Source of the DNA: an uncultured Clostridia bacterium
GTDB taxonomy: Bacteria > Bacillota > Clostridia > Christensenellales > Aristaeellaceae
Assembly: GCA_946615495.1 (NCBI GenBank)
Contig: CAMOHY010000015.1
Location: 1 to 17,035 of the forward strand
Reading direction: 5' to 3'
DNA: 17,035 nt
Positions 6,805 to 14,269 of the stretch are shown one piece after another (positions within the stretch are counted from its first letter, which is position 1; each line of letters starts with the position of its first letter). The notes under the pieces are model-generated. The model saw only the letters and a program-made list of their open reading frames with translations, was not told the DNA's origin and searched no databases. The position numbers were made by a program, and so were the translations under genes.

Positions 6805-7731
6805 TTGTTTGGACGCAGAGCCGATGGCCGGCTTCTTAAAAAAATCGACCCTATCATTGCGCTTACGCCGTATCTGATGCCCATGCGGTGCGACGCGCAG
6901 GTGTTTTTGAATTACAAGCTGGACTATGAAAAAATGGCCCGCTACATTGTGGAGCAGGGCGGCAAGGGCAATAAATTCACCTTTATGGAAATCATCATCG
7001 CGGCGTTCGTGCGGGTGGTGTCCGAATTGCCGGAGGTGAACCGCTTTATAACCAACAAGCGCCTCTACGCCCGCACCCAGCTTACCGTTTCCTTCGTCCT
7101 GCTCAAGGAGACGGAGGACCCTAACGCCATTGAGGAAAACACCGTCAAATGCTACTTTGATCCCTTTGATACGATTTTTGACGTGGCTGAGCGCGTGAAC
7201 AACGCCATTGAGCAAAACCGCCGGGAGGAAGCGGACAATTCCACCATGAAGGTGGCTCAGCTGCTTCTCAATCCCGTTCTGGCCAACACGGTGGTAGCCG
7301 CCGCCCGCTTCCTGGACCGCTACGGCATCATGCCCAAATACATCCTGGACGCTTCGCCTTTCCATACCAGCATGTTTTTCACCCAGATGGCTTCCATTGG
7401 CATGCCCGCCGTGAACCACCATATCTATAACTTCGGCACCACGTCCTTGTTCGTGTCCATGGGCTCCGTAGTGAGAGAAACCACCCCCGGCCCCGACGGC
7501 AAAATGATCCGCAAGCGTTATCTGCCCATCGGCATCACGGCGGATGAGCGCATCTGTGCCGGCGCCATGTACGCCCGGTTGGTGAACCGGGTCATGCACT
7601 ATATCAACAATCCGGAATTGCTGGAAACGCCGCCGGAAAGCGTTCGTTTTGAAGAAAACAACGCATATTCCCTGCCAAAACCCAAACAAAAAAGATTCAG
7701 CCGGAAAAAGCAGGAAAACCTGCCCAGCTGA
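6805..7731 (+). CDS. Stand-alone E2/chloramphenicol-acetyltransferase-fold protein, catalytic His replaced
   Basis: This 308-residue protein resembles the catalytic domain of 2-oxoacid dehydrogenase E2 acyltransferases but has no lipoyl or E3-binding domain. Landmarks include PYLMPMRCDAQVFLNY (22-37), KFTFMEIIIAAFVRVV (57-72) and FGTTSLFVSMG (210-220). The E2/CAT catalytic motif, normally D-H-R-x-x-D-G, reads DERICAG at 247-253, so the His is E248 and the Asp is A252. Classical CoA acyl transfer is therefore doubtful. The tail (about 291-305) is strongly basic. The start is TTG at 6805, chosen because GGAGGGG (6791-6797) is 7 bases upstream and upstream in-frame ATGs lie within the GH18 gene. 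It has its own promoter and terminator. Role unknown; no dehydrogenase subunits are nearby. Confidence 0.85.
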   Translation: MFGRRADGRLLKKIDPIIALTPYLMPMRCDAQVFLNYKLDYEKMARYIVEQGGKGNKFTFMEIIIAAFVRVVSELPEVNRFITNKRLYARTQLTVSFVLLKETEDPNAIEENTVKCYFDPFDTIFDVAERVNNAIEQNRREEADNSTMKVAQLLLNPVLANTVVAAARFLDRYGIMPKYILDASPFHTSMFFTQMASIGMPAVNHHIYNFGTTSLFVSMGSVVRETTPGPDGKMIRKRYLPIGITADERICAGAMYARLVNRVMHYINNPELLETPPESVRFEENNAYSLPKPKQKRFSRKKQENLPS

Positions 7732-7753
7732 TGGAAGGGGCTTAAGCTTATTT

Positions 7754-7780
7754 GTGCCGCGAACGCGTTCGCGGCACTTT
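7754..7780 (+). terminator. Strong intrinsic terminator between convergent genes
   Basis: A perfect 24-base GC-rich palindrome (7754-7777, GTGCCGCGAACG and its complement) is followed by TTTTCTTTT. It sits 22 bases after the acyltransferase-fold gene and 7 bases from the end of the convergent histidine kinase gene. The T-tract faces the plus-strand transcript. The minus-strand side is less T-rich, so termination in that direction would be weaker. Confidence 0.88.
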
Positions 7781-7784
7781 TCTT

Positions 7785-9257
7785 TTATTCTTTTTTCAGT
7801 GTTTTTGCCAAAGTGTCCAGCATTTTGTCCACTTCCAAAGGCTTTGCAATGTGCCCGTTCATCCCGGCCTCCAGCGCTTTGTTTACATCCTCCTGGAAGG
7901 CATTGGCCGTCATTGCCAGAATGGGAATCTGGGAATAGGCGGGGTCGGGAAGCGCGCGGATGGCGCGGGCGGTCTCATAACCGTCCATCAAGGGCATTTG
8001 AATATCCGTCAGCACAGCGTCGTAATATCCCGGCGCGGAAGCGCAGAGCATTTCCACCGCCGTTTTTCCTTCCGGGGCCGTGTCCACGGTGAACCCGGCT
8101 TGGCTGAGCAAAAGCTCGGCTATTTCCCGGTTTACCTCGTTATCCTCAGCCAGCAGGACGCGCATGCCTAAAAAGGCGTCTTTCCGCCTGTCTTTATCGC
8201 CGGATTCTGCCTGCGGTTCGTCCATAATAGGCAATTCCAGCCCGATCACAAATTCCGTGCCTTTTCCCTGGGCCGTATTCACGGCGATTTGTCCGCCCAT
8301 CATATCGATGATATGCTTGGTAATGGACATGCCCAGCCCCGTTCCCTGAATTTTGCTCACGGTGGAGGTGCGTTCCCGCTCAAAGGGCGTAAAGATATGC
8401 TGGGCAAATTCGGGGCTCATGCCGATGCCGCTGTCCTTAACGCGGATTTCATACACGCCGCGGTCCTCGGCGCGGCCCGTTTGCAAAAGGGAGAGAGAAA
8501 CCATTCCCTTTTCGGGGGTAAATTTATATGCGTTGCCCAGAATATTCATGAGCGCGCGGTCCAACTGGTTCTTATCGCACAGCACCCAGGGGTCCTTCGC
8601 CTGGCAGGATACGGAAAAGGAAATCTGCTTACCCGCCATTTGAGACTGCATCAGATCTCCCGCCTGGCGCACCGCGGCTTCGATGGATACGAGGGCGGGC
8701 TTTAATTCTACCTTGCCGCTTTCAATGCGGCTCATTTCCAGCACGTCGTTCACAATGGCCAGCAGCTGCCGGCCCGCCTGGCCGATCTTCCTCAAATAAT
8801 CCTGTTTATCGTCCAGGGTGGCTTCTTTCCGCTGGGCCAGGGTGGTGTAACCGATGATGGCGTTCAGGGGCGTGCGGATATCGTGGGACATGTTGGAAAG
8901 AAAAAAGGTTTTTGCGGTGTTGGCGCCTTCCGCGGCGGCCAGCTTGGCTTCCAAATGCTCGTGTTCCCGGATGCGGTCCGTAATCCGGCGGATCAGCGAC
9001 AGCATTACGGCCACAAATACGCTTCCTCCAAGCAGGATACCGGCAACGATCAAATCCGGCTTGCCGAAGATGGCCACGGCCAAATAGCCCGCCAGGAACA
9101 GGATGAGCAGAAAAATAGGAAAATCGAGAATATTCCGCTCCTTATCCCATCGGTCCCGGCCGCGTACATCCTGCGCAAACCGAATGTATTGAAATATGTT
9201 GTACGCCATGAGAGCGGCGCCAAAATAGACCATACCATAGTTCAATACCCAGATCAT
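7785..9257 (-). CDS. Hybrid sensor histidine kinase with C-terminal receiver domain
   Basis: This 490-residue membrane sensor kinase autophosphorylates and passes phosphate to its own receiver. Three hydrophobic segments (about 5-25, 46-64, 68-89) form a membrane anchor with no sizeable extracellular sensor domain. A short coiled linker follows, then HisKA with H125 in SHDIRTP. The HATPase domain has N238/N242 (NILGNAYKFTP), DSGIGM (275-280) and GTGLGM (305-310). The receiver has E371/D372, phospho-acceptor D418 (LTDIQMPLMDG), T450 and K472 (AKP). All catalytic residues are present. No Hpt or DNA-binding output is visible, so a downstream phosphotransfer partner probably lies elsewhere. Start ATG has GGAG 9 bases upstream. 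It lies 25 bases after tldE, probably the last gene of that operon. Signal unknown. Confidence 0.95.
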   Translation of the reverse strand: MIWVLNYGMVYFGAALMAYNIFQYIRFAQDVRGRDRWDKERNILDFPIFLLILFLAGYLAVAIFGKPDLIVAGILLGGSVFVAVMLSLIRRITDRIREHEHLEAKLAAAEGANTAKTFFLSNMSHDIRTPLNAIIGYTTLAQRKEATLDDKQDYLRKIGQAGRQLLAIVNDVLEMSRIESGKVELKPALVSIEAAVRQAGDLMQSQMAGKQISFSVSCQAKDPWVLCDKNQLDRALMNILGNAYKFTPEKGMVSLSLLQTGRAEDRGVYEIRVKDSGIGMSPEFAQHIFTPFERERTSTVSKIQGTGLGMSITKHIIDMMGGQIAVNTAQGKGTEFVIGLELPIMDEPQAESGDKDRRKDAFLGMRVLLAEDNEVNREIAELLLSQAGFTVDTAPEGKTAVEMLCASAPGYYDAVLTDIQMPLMDGYETARAIRALPDPAYSQIPILAMTANAFQEDVNKALEAGMNGHIAKPLEVDKMLDTLAKTLKKE

Positions 9258-9282
9258 TGCCGGACACTCCCATACAATTCCG

Positions 9283-10581
9283 TTATTTGCCGGAAATCAC
9301 GATGCCGCCGCAGGCCAGATAGGGCAGCGCGCTGTAGCCGTCCCACACCTGCTCCCTCGACACGGCCAGCACGTTTTTAAAGACGCTTTCAATGTTGCCG
9401 TTAATCATCGTTTCGGTAACGGCGCCAACGATCCTGCCCTTTTCCACGTAGAAGCTATTTTTGGCTACGCCGGAAAACTCGCCGTTGGCTCCCGGCTCGC
9501 CGCCGGAAAAGCCGCCCACGATCAGGCCCCGGTCTACTTGGGCGATGATGTCCTTCAGCGGCGTTTCCCCCGGCTCCATAACCGCGGAAAGCCCGCCGTT
9601 CTTCGTAACGGGCCGCCCCGTCTTCCTGGAAGCGTACAAATCCAGAATAAAGCTTTTCAGCACGCCTTTTTCGATCAGCGTCACGTTTTCAGCCTTGAAG
9701 CCGTCGCTGGTGTAAGGCTGGGCTTCGGTAATCCTCAGGTCCTTGGACGCCAGCGTCAGCGTCACTTTTTCGCTGGCCACCTGCTCGTTCAGCCGGCTGA
9801 GCCATTGGCTGGTACCGTCCATGATGACGGAGCCCATCATGTAATTGCTCTCCAGGCTGTACAGGAATTCGCCCAGGCAGTCCGGCGTAAAGATGACGGT
9901 GCCCTCAAACTTGCCGTCGATCTGGGCGCTCAATAGGGATTTCTGGGCTTCCTCAAAGTGTGACCGAATGCTTCCCTGCTCCATCAGCGGCGTGTCCAGG
10001 TCGTAGGTGGACAGGCCCATATAATTGAGCCCCGTGTTCTTTTCCCCATCGGAGGCGGACATTTCCACCGTCACATGGTACACCCCGTCAAAATGCTCAA
10101 ACCGCGTGCCGCTGGAATTTCCGTACAGGCTGTGGGTCTGGGTGTGGTCGGCGATGAGCTGCAAAATATTGACCTGGGGATAATCCTTTTTCGCCTGGGT
10201 AAGCAGGATGCTAAGCGCCTGGTAAAACCGGTTCATATCCGCTTCCCAGGGGCCGGTGCGGAAGGTTTCCGGCGTCTGGCGTTCCGCGATGGCGTTGGCG
10301 TCATCCTCCATGGAGGATTCGGCGGACAGCATGGCGTCGTCCACCAGCTTTTCAAGGCCCTCCTCCGTCAGGTCGTTTCCCGCGGCGGTGCCTTTTTTGC
10401 CGGAGAGAATCACGGAAACGGCCGCGTTATTGTCATAGATGGTGCGCAGCAGGTTAAAATCCGTCTTTTCGGTGTTCAATTCCCTTTTTTCGCTTTCGGA
10501 AATTTCAAAGGAATAAAGCTTGGCGCCCTTTTTCTCCAACAGCGCCTGAAGCTTTTCAAAAACCTCATTTAATTCAAACAT
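9283..10581 (-). CDS. tldE: TldE/PmbA-type subunit of the TldD-TldE metalloprotease
   Basis: This 432-residue protein is from the PmbA/TldE branch, the partner of TldD in a heterodimeric cytosolic protease that degrades unfolded or short peptides and in some bacteria matures RiPP leaders. It lacks the HExxxH zinc motif, as expected for TldE. It shows the family's N-terminal helix plus strand region (about 1-60) and a C-terminal stretch with a Gly-rich segment (GLIVGGFSGGEPGANGEFSG) then a FYVEKGRIVG/ETMINGN region. The frame stays open to 10698, but ATG at 10581 is preferred: AGGGGAG lies 5 bases upstream and it removes overlap with tldD, whose stop is 38 bases away. No RiPP precursor-like small gene is visible nearby, so housekeeping peptide turnover is the likelier role. 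Confidence 0.9.
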   Translation of the reverse strand: MFELNEVFEKLQALLEKKGAKLYSFEISESEKRELNTEKTDFNLLRTIYDNNAAVSVILSGKKGTAAGNDLTEEGLEKLVDDAMLSAESSMEDDANAIAERQTPETFRTGPWEADMNRFYQALSILLTQAKKDYPQVNILQLIADHTQTHSLYGNSSGTRFEHFDGVYHVTVEMSASDGEKNTGLNYMGLSTYDLDTPLMEQGSIRSHFEEAQKSLLSAQIDGKFEGTVIFTPDCLGEFLYSLESNYMMGSVIMDGTSQWLSRLNEQVASEKVTLTLASKDLRITEAQPYTSDGFKAENVTLIEKGVLKSFILDLYASRKTGRPVTKNGGLSAVMEPGETPLKDIIAQVDRGLIVGGFSGGEPGANGEFSGVAKNSFYVEKGRIVGAVTETMINGNIESVFKNVLAVSREQVWDGYSALPYLACGGIVISGK

Positions 10582-10619
10582 ACAGGCTCCCCTTCCATGT
10601 GTGAATGGTAAAAAAGGCC

Positions 10620-12005
10620 TTACCGGCCGCCGATGGTGATGCGGCAGCGCATATCCGGCCCGCCCATGCCCACGGGCATCGGCTGCTTCTTGCCGCAAAA
10701 GCCGCTGGAGGACCAGGTGACCCGGTCGGACAGCATGTCCACCGTTTTGAGCATTTCAAAGGCGATGCCGGACACCGTGGTATCCAGCAGGGCCCGGCCC
10801 AGCTTGCCGTTTTTAATTTCATACCCCAGCGACACGCCGAACATGAATTCGCCCGTCAGGTCCGCCTGGCCGTTGGAGCTGTCGATAAGGTAATACCCGT
10901 CGTCGATGGACGCGATCATTTCCTCCAAGGTGTTTTTGCCCGGCAAGATGCAGGTGTTGCGCATGCGGATAAGCGGTTCATCGTTAAAATCCCAGGCGCG
11001 GGCGTTGCCGCAGGGCTCCACGCCAAAGTGCGCCGCGGATTCCCGGCTGTTCATGTAGCCGGTGAGCATGCCGTTTTCAATCAGCGGCGCGTCCTTGGCC
11101 AATGTACCCTCGTCATCCAGGAACACGGGAAGGGGCGTCGGCTCGCCAAAGGCGGTGTGGGCAAAGTCCACCAGCGTCACCATAGGCGAGGCCACCTGCT
11201 TATGCAAGTTGGGCCCGGCCACGCTGCCGCCCAGCACCAAATCGGCTTCCACCGTGTGCCCCACGGCCTCATGGGCCAGCATGCCGCCCATCATGCCGCC
11301 TAAAATCACGGTCTTGTTGCCCGCTTCGGCGTAAACGCCTTCCGTTTTGTTCATCAGGTGGCGGTAAAGCTCCTCTATGCCAGGATTGAGCTGGGAAGCG
11401 TCGGAAAAATGGCTGTCAAAGCCGCCCGCGCCGCCAAAGGCCTTGAACAGCTCCACCGGCGCGCCGTTTTTGCCCATTGCCGACAGCACCACGTACACAT
11501 AGCAGCGGGGATAGGTCACATGTCCGCTGGCGGCGTCGGAGGTCAGGATGATTTTGTCCTGAGAATCCTCGGTATAGACCACAGTGCGGCTGAGCAGCTG
11601 GGGATAGGTCTTTTCAATATAGCTGTCCACCTCGCGGCAGAAATCAATGATTTTTTTCTGGGCGGTATCCAGGATAGGCCGGTTCACCGGCACCTGGGCG
11701 CTGGGCAAAGCGGGATAGCGTTCGCGGGGAAAAGCGCCCCGCTCGTCCAGAAACAGCGCATTTTCCGTTGCCGCGCGCAGCACCCGCTCCGCGTCCTTTT
11801 CGCTGTAGGAGGCCACGGAAGAAAAGCCGTAGCGCCCCCTTTTCGTTACCCTGGCGCTGATGCCCCGGCTCTCCGCCCGCACATTCTGCACCAGGCTTCC
11901 TTTGAGCAGCACCACCCGCCGGGACCGGTTTTCATGGCCGCGCAGCACGCTCTGCACGCCGGATGCAAAATATTTCCCCTGTGGCGTAATGATATCTTGT
12001 AACAT
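10620..12005 (-). CDS. tldD: TldD-type zinc metalloprotease subunit
   Basis: This 461-residue protein is the catalytic subunit of the TldD-TldE protease. The zinc motif HEAVGH is at 245-250 (H245, E246, H250), followed by TVEADLV. A C-terminal FCGKKQPMPVGMGGP region (436-450) supplies C437, the position of the third zinc ligand in characterised TldD. Length and landmarks are typical and nothing is missing. The ATG at 12005 has GGGAGG 4 bases upstream. It is the first gene of a minus-strand operon, with tldE next and the histidine kinase after that, and has its own promoter at 12064-12092. Confidence 0.95.
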   Translation of the reverse strand: MLQDIITPQGKYFASGVQSVLRGHENRSRRVVLLKGSLVQNVRAESRGISARVTKRGRYGFSSVASYSEKDAERVLRAATENALFLDERGAFPRERYPALPSAQVPVNRPILDTAQKKIIDFCREVDSYIEKTYPQLLSRTVVYTEDSQDKIILTSDAASGHVTYPRCYVYVVLSAMGKNGAPVELFKAFGGAGGFDSHFSDASQLNPGIEELYRHLMNKTEGVYAEAGNKTVILGGMMGGMLAHEAVGHTVEADLVLGGSVAGPNLHKQVASPMVTLVDFAHTAFGEPTPLPVFLDDEGTLAKDAPLIENGMLTGYMNSRESAAHFGVEPCGNARAWDFNDEPLIRMRNTCILPGKNTLEEMIASIDDGYYLIDSSNGQADLTGEFMFGVSLGYEIKNGKLGRALLDTTVSGIAFEMLKTVDMLSDRVTWSSSGFCGKKQPMPVGMGGPDMRCRITIGGR

Positions 12006-12063
12006 ATTTCCTCCCTGTAACGCAAAAAATATCTGATCGGAACCTTATTTTGGGACTTTTAAC

Positions 12064-12092
12064 ATTATAACCGTTTTCCGTTTATTTTGCAA
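12064..12092 (-). promoter_or_regulatory. Promoter of the tldD-tldE-kinase operon
   Basis: On the minus strand TTGCAA (12092-12087) and TATAAT (12069-12064) are 17 bases apart. The -10 is perfect and the -35 matches at 4 of 6 positions. Transcription would start near 12057, about 50 bases before tldD. It shares the 196-base divergent region with the promoter of the FHA-FtsW-PBP operon. Confidence 0.78.
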
Positions 12093-12137
12093 GCGCAGGC
12101 GCCAAAGCGAAAGTTTACAATTTCCCGCGTTTGGGCA

Positions 12138-12167
12138 TAGACGAAAGAAAACAAATTATGGTATACT
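12138..12167 (+). promoter_or_regulatory. Extended -10 promoter of the FHA-FtsW-PBP-rnz operon
   Basis: TATACT (12162-12167) is preceded by TGG, giving an extended -10. A weak -35, TAGACG (12138-12143), lies 18 bases upstream. Predicted start is near 12174, leaving a short leader that holds the strong ribosome binding site AAGGAGGG at 12186-12193. Confidence 0.65.
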
Positions 12168-12201
12168 ATGGGGCAGATGAAAAATAAGGAGGGAAACAGC
12201 C

Positions 12202-13023
12202 ATGTCTTCAGAAGCCTACGAAATTTTGGCGCTGCTGATGCGCTATGTGTTCGTTATTATCGGGCTCATCATCGTTTGGCGTTCCTTCCGCTGGCTGCGC
12301 CGGGACGCCCGGTCCTATCAAAAAGAAATGCGCTCCCTGCCGGACGCCGGGCTGATTGGGGAAATAGTAAACCTGACGACGGGCCAGGCCCAGCCCCTTC
12401 CCCACGAAGGCCTCATCGGCGCCTCCAGAGAATGCGATATCCGCCTAAAGGGCGCGGGCATCGCCCGCACCCATGCCCGCTTTGAGTTTGAGGAGGGAAA
12501 AGGCCTGCGCATCATTCCCATCCGGCAAAACCGGGTGCTTTTATCCGGCGTTCAGGTGCGTTCTCAGGGCTATGCCCTGCACGGGACCCAACTGCAGATT
12601 GGCGACGCCCTGCTGCGCGTGCGCCTTTTCGCGGGGCTGAAGGTGCCTTATCCCGCCGCTTATCCGGAGCCGGACGGTATTTTGGACAGCGGCGCCTATT
12701 TGGAATCCTGGACCGGCGGCGAGGAAGGCGCCGGCGAGCTGCCTGCCTATTATCTTCCTCAGGAAAACCAGGAAGAGGATTTTGTGCCCTATGAAACGGG
12801 CACGGTGCCGCCCGGCGCGCCCATCGAGGATTATGAAGGCCATTATACCGAGGACGGCCAAATGACCTGGCAGTACGCCTATTCCCTGGATGAGCTGCGC
12901 AGCGCTATGGACCAAAAGCAGTGGCAGCAGATGCAGCCGGAGGATACCGCGCCGGATGAAGCGGAGGGATTGCCCTATCGTTCACCGCTGCCCAGAAGGA
13001 GAAGGAGGGAAAGGCGTGAGTGA
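12202..13023 (+). CDS. Membrane-anchored FHA-domain-like protein of the cell-wall operon
   Basis: This 273-residue protein has one N-terminal membrane helix (about 8-27), a basic flank (RSFRWLRRDAR), an FHA-like domain (about 52-143), an acidic Pro/Gln-rich region (about 150-262) and a basic end (RRRRRERRE). FHA landmarks are GEIVNLTTG, LIGASRECDIRL (71-82), ARTHARF (88-94) and QIGDALLRV (132-140). FHA domains usually bind phosphothreonine. Here the Arg of the GR motif is A74 and the Ser of SRxH is A88, so canonical binding is uncertain. ATG at 12202 has GGAGGG 8 bases upstream. The gene overlaps the FtsW/RodA start by 8 bases. Comparable FHA-SEDS-PBP groups in Gram-positives couple Ser/Thr kinase signalling to wall synthesis; no kinase is in this window. 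Confidence 0.87.
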   Translation: MSSEAYEILALLMRYVFVIIGLIIVWRSFRWLRRDARSYQKEMRSLPDAGLIGEIVNLTTGQAQPLPHEGLIGASRECDIRLKGAGIARTHARFEFEEGKGLRIIPIRQNRVLLSGVQVRSQGYALHGTQLQIGDALLRVRLFAGLKVPYPAAYPEPDGILDSGAYLESWTGGEEGAGELPAYYLPQENQEEDFVPYETGTVPPGAPIEDYEGHYTEDGQMTWQYAYSLDELRSAMDQKQWQQMQPEDTAPDEAEGLPYRSPLPRRRRRERRE

Positions 13024-14269
13024 AAAAAGCTTGAAGCGCGCCCGGCTTGAGCCGGGACGGGCCATGCTGCTGGCTGTGATGGCCTTCTTTTTCCTGGGCT
13101 TTTTCCTGCTGGCCATGAAGGATGGAAAATGGGAAAGCTTTGCCCTTTCTCTCATCGTGCCCGCCATCATTTTCGTGGGCACCGCGGGCATATCCCGCCT
13201 TTTCCCGTCGGACCGGCTGCTGCTTTCGCTCACCAATTTCCTCTGCGCGCTGGGCGTGCTGGTGCTCTATCGCCTCTCTCCCCAGCGGGGGCTTGCCCAG
13301 GCGTTTAATTATGGCGTGGGCGTGGGCTGCATGATTCTGTGCACCTTCCTGGTGCGCTATATCGCCCATTGGAAATGGCTCACCGGGCTTATGATGCTGG
13401 GCAGCATGGGCCTGCTTTCCCTGCCCCTGCTCATTGGCAGCGAAACCAACGGCGCGAAAAACTGGATCAGCATTGCGGGCTATTCCATGCAGCCCAGCGA
13501 AATTGTAAAGCTGGCGCTGCTCTTGTGCGTGGCTTATCTGCTTTCCCAGCGGAAAACCGTGTGGACCGTGCTTTTTAGCGGCGCGTGCCTCATGCTGCTC
13601 ATGCTGCAAAAGGACCTGGGGACGGCGCTGTTGTATTTCTGCGTGGTGTTTGTAATGCTTTACGCCGCCACGGGAAGCCTGCCCCTTGTGATCGCCGGAG
13701 TCATCGGCGGCGCCGGCGCAGCCTGGGCCGGGTATACCCTGTTTGCCCATGTAAAACGCCGGGTGGCCATTTGGCTGAATCCCTGGGCGGATATGTCCGG
13801 CGCGGGCTATCAGATTGTGCAAAGCCTGATCGCCATCGTCAACGGCAGCTTCTGGGGCGTGGGGCTGGGGCTGGGCAACGCCTCGGTGATTCCCGAATAC
13901 TATAACGACTTTATTTTTTCCGTTATCCTCCATGAATTCGGCATGGTGTTTGGCTTGATTGTGCTGTGCATGTACTTGTTCATCATTATCCGCGGGGTCA
14001 TGATCGCCCAGCGCTCCCGCACGGTGTTCCATTCCCTGCTGGCCATCGGCTGCTCCGCCCTCATCGCTTTGCAGACCTTTGTCATCATCGGGGGAAACAT
14101 TAAGCTCATTCCCCTGACCGGCGTTACCCTGCCCTTCATCAGCTACGGCGGCACCTCCATGGTGGCCAGCCTGTGCGTGATTGGGCTGCTGCAGGGCGTA
14201 GCCAGCCGCAACGCCGCCGGAGTGACGGCGGACAGAGAGCTGGCCATGTACGGAGGAGAGCAGCCATGA
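13016..14269 (+). CDS. FtsW/RodA/SpoVE (SEDS) peptidoglycan glycosyltransferase
   Basis: This 417-residue polytopic protein has about ten to twelve membrane helices. It polymerises lipid II into glycan strands with a partner class B PBP. SEDS landmarks are GAKNWI (146-151), MQPSEIVKLAL (158-168), QKDLGTALL (198-206), IPEYYNDFIFSVILHEFG (292-309) and PLTGVTLPFISYGGTS (366-381). D298 matches the catalytic Asp of RodA, although the residue before it is Asn rather than the common Thr. The start is GTG at 13016, with AAGGAGG 7 bases upstream, inside the end of the FHA gene; an upstream in-frame ATG at 12890 would bring in an unlikely non-hydrophobic leader. The stop overlaps the PBP ATG (ATGA). 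Whether it serves elongation, division or sporulation cannot be read here. Confidence 0.96.
   Translation: MSEKSLKRARLEPGRAMLLAVMAFFFLGFFLLAMKDGKWESFALSLIVPAIIFVGTAGISRLFPSDRLLLSLTNFLCALGVLVLYRLSPQRGLAQAFNYGVGVGCMILCTFLVRYIAHWKWLTGLMMLGSMGLLSLPLLIGSETNGAKNWISIAGYSMQPSEIVKLALLLCVAYLLSQRKTVWTVLFSGACLMLLMLQKDLGTALLYFCVVFVMLYAATGSLPLVIAGVIGGAGAAWAGYTLFAHVKRRVAIWLNPWADMSGAGYQIVQSLIAIVNGSFWGVGLGLGNASVIPEYYNDFIFSVILHEFGMVFGLIVLCMYLFIIIRGVMIAQRSRTVFHSLLAIGCSALIALQTFVIIGGNIKLIPLTGVTLPFISYGGTSMVASLCVIGLLQGVASRNAAGVTADRELAMYGGEQP

Noticed and set aside
12006..12201. Possible RiPP precursor gene next to tldD
   Set aside because: The region holds only two divergent promoters and ribosome binding sites. 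The one small frame at 12168 is out of phase with, and runs into, the FHA gene.
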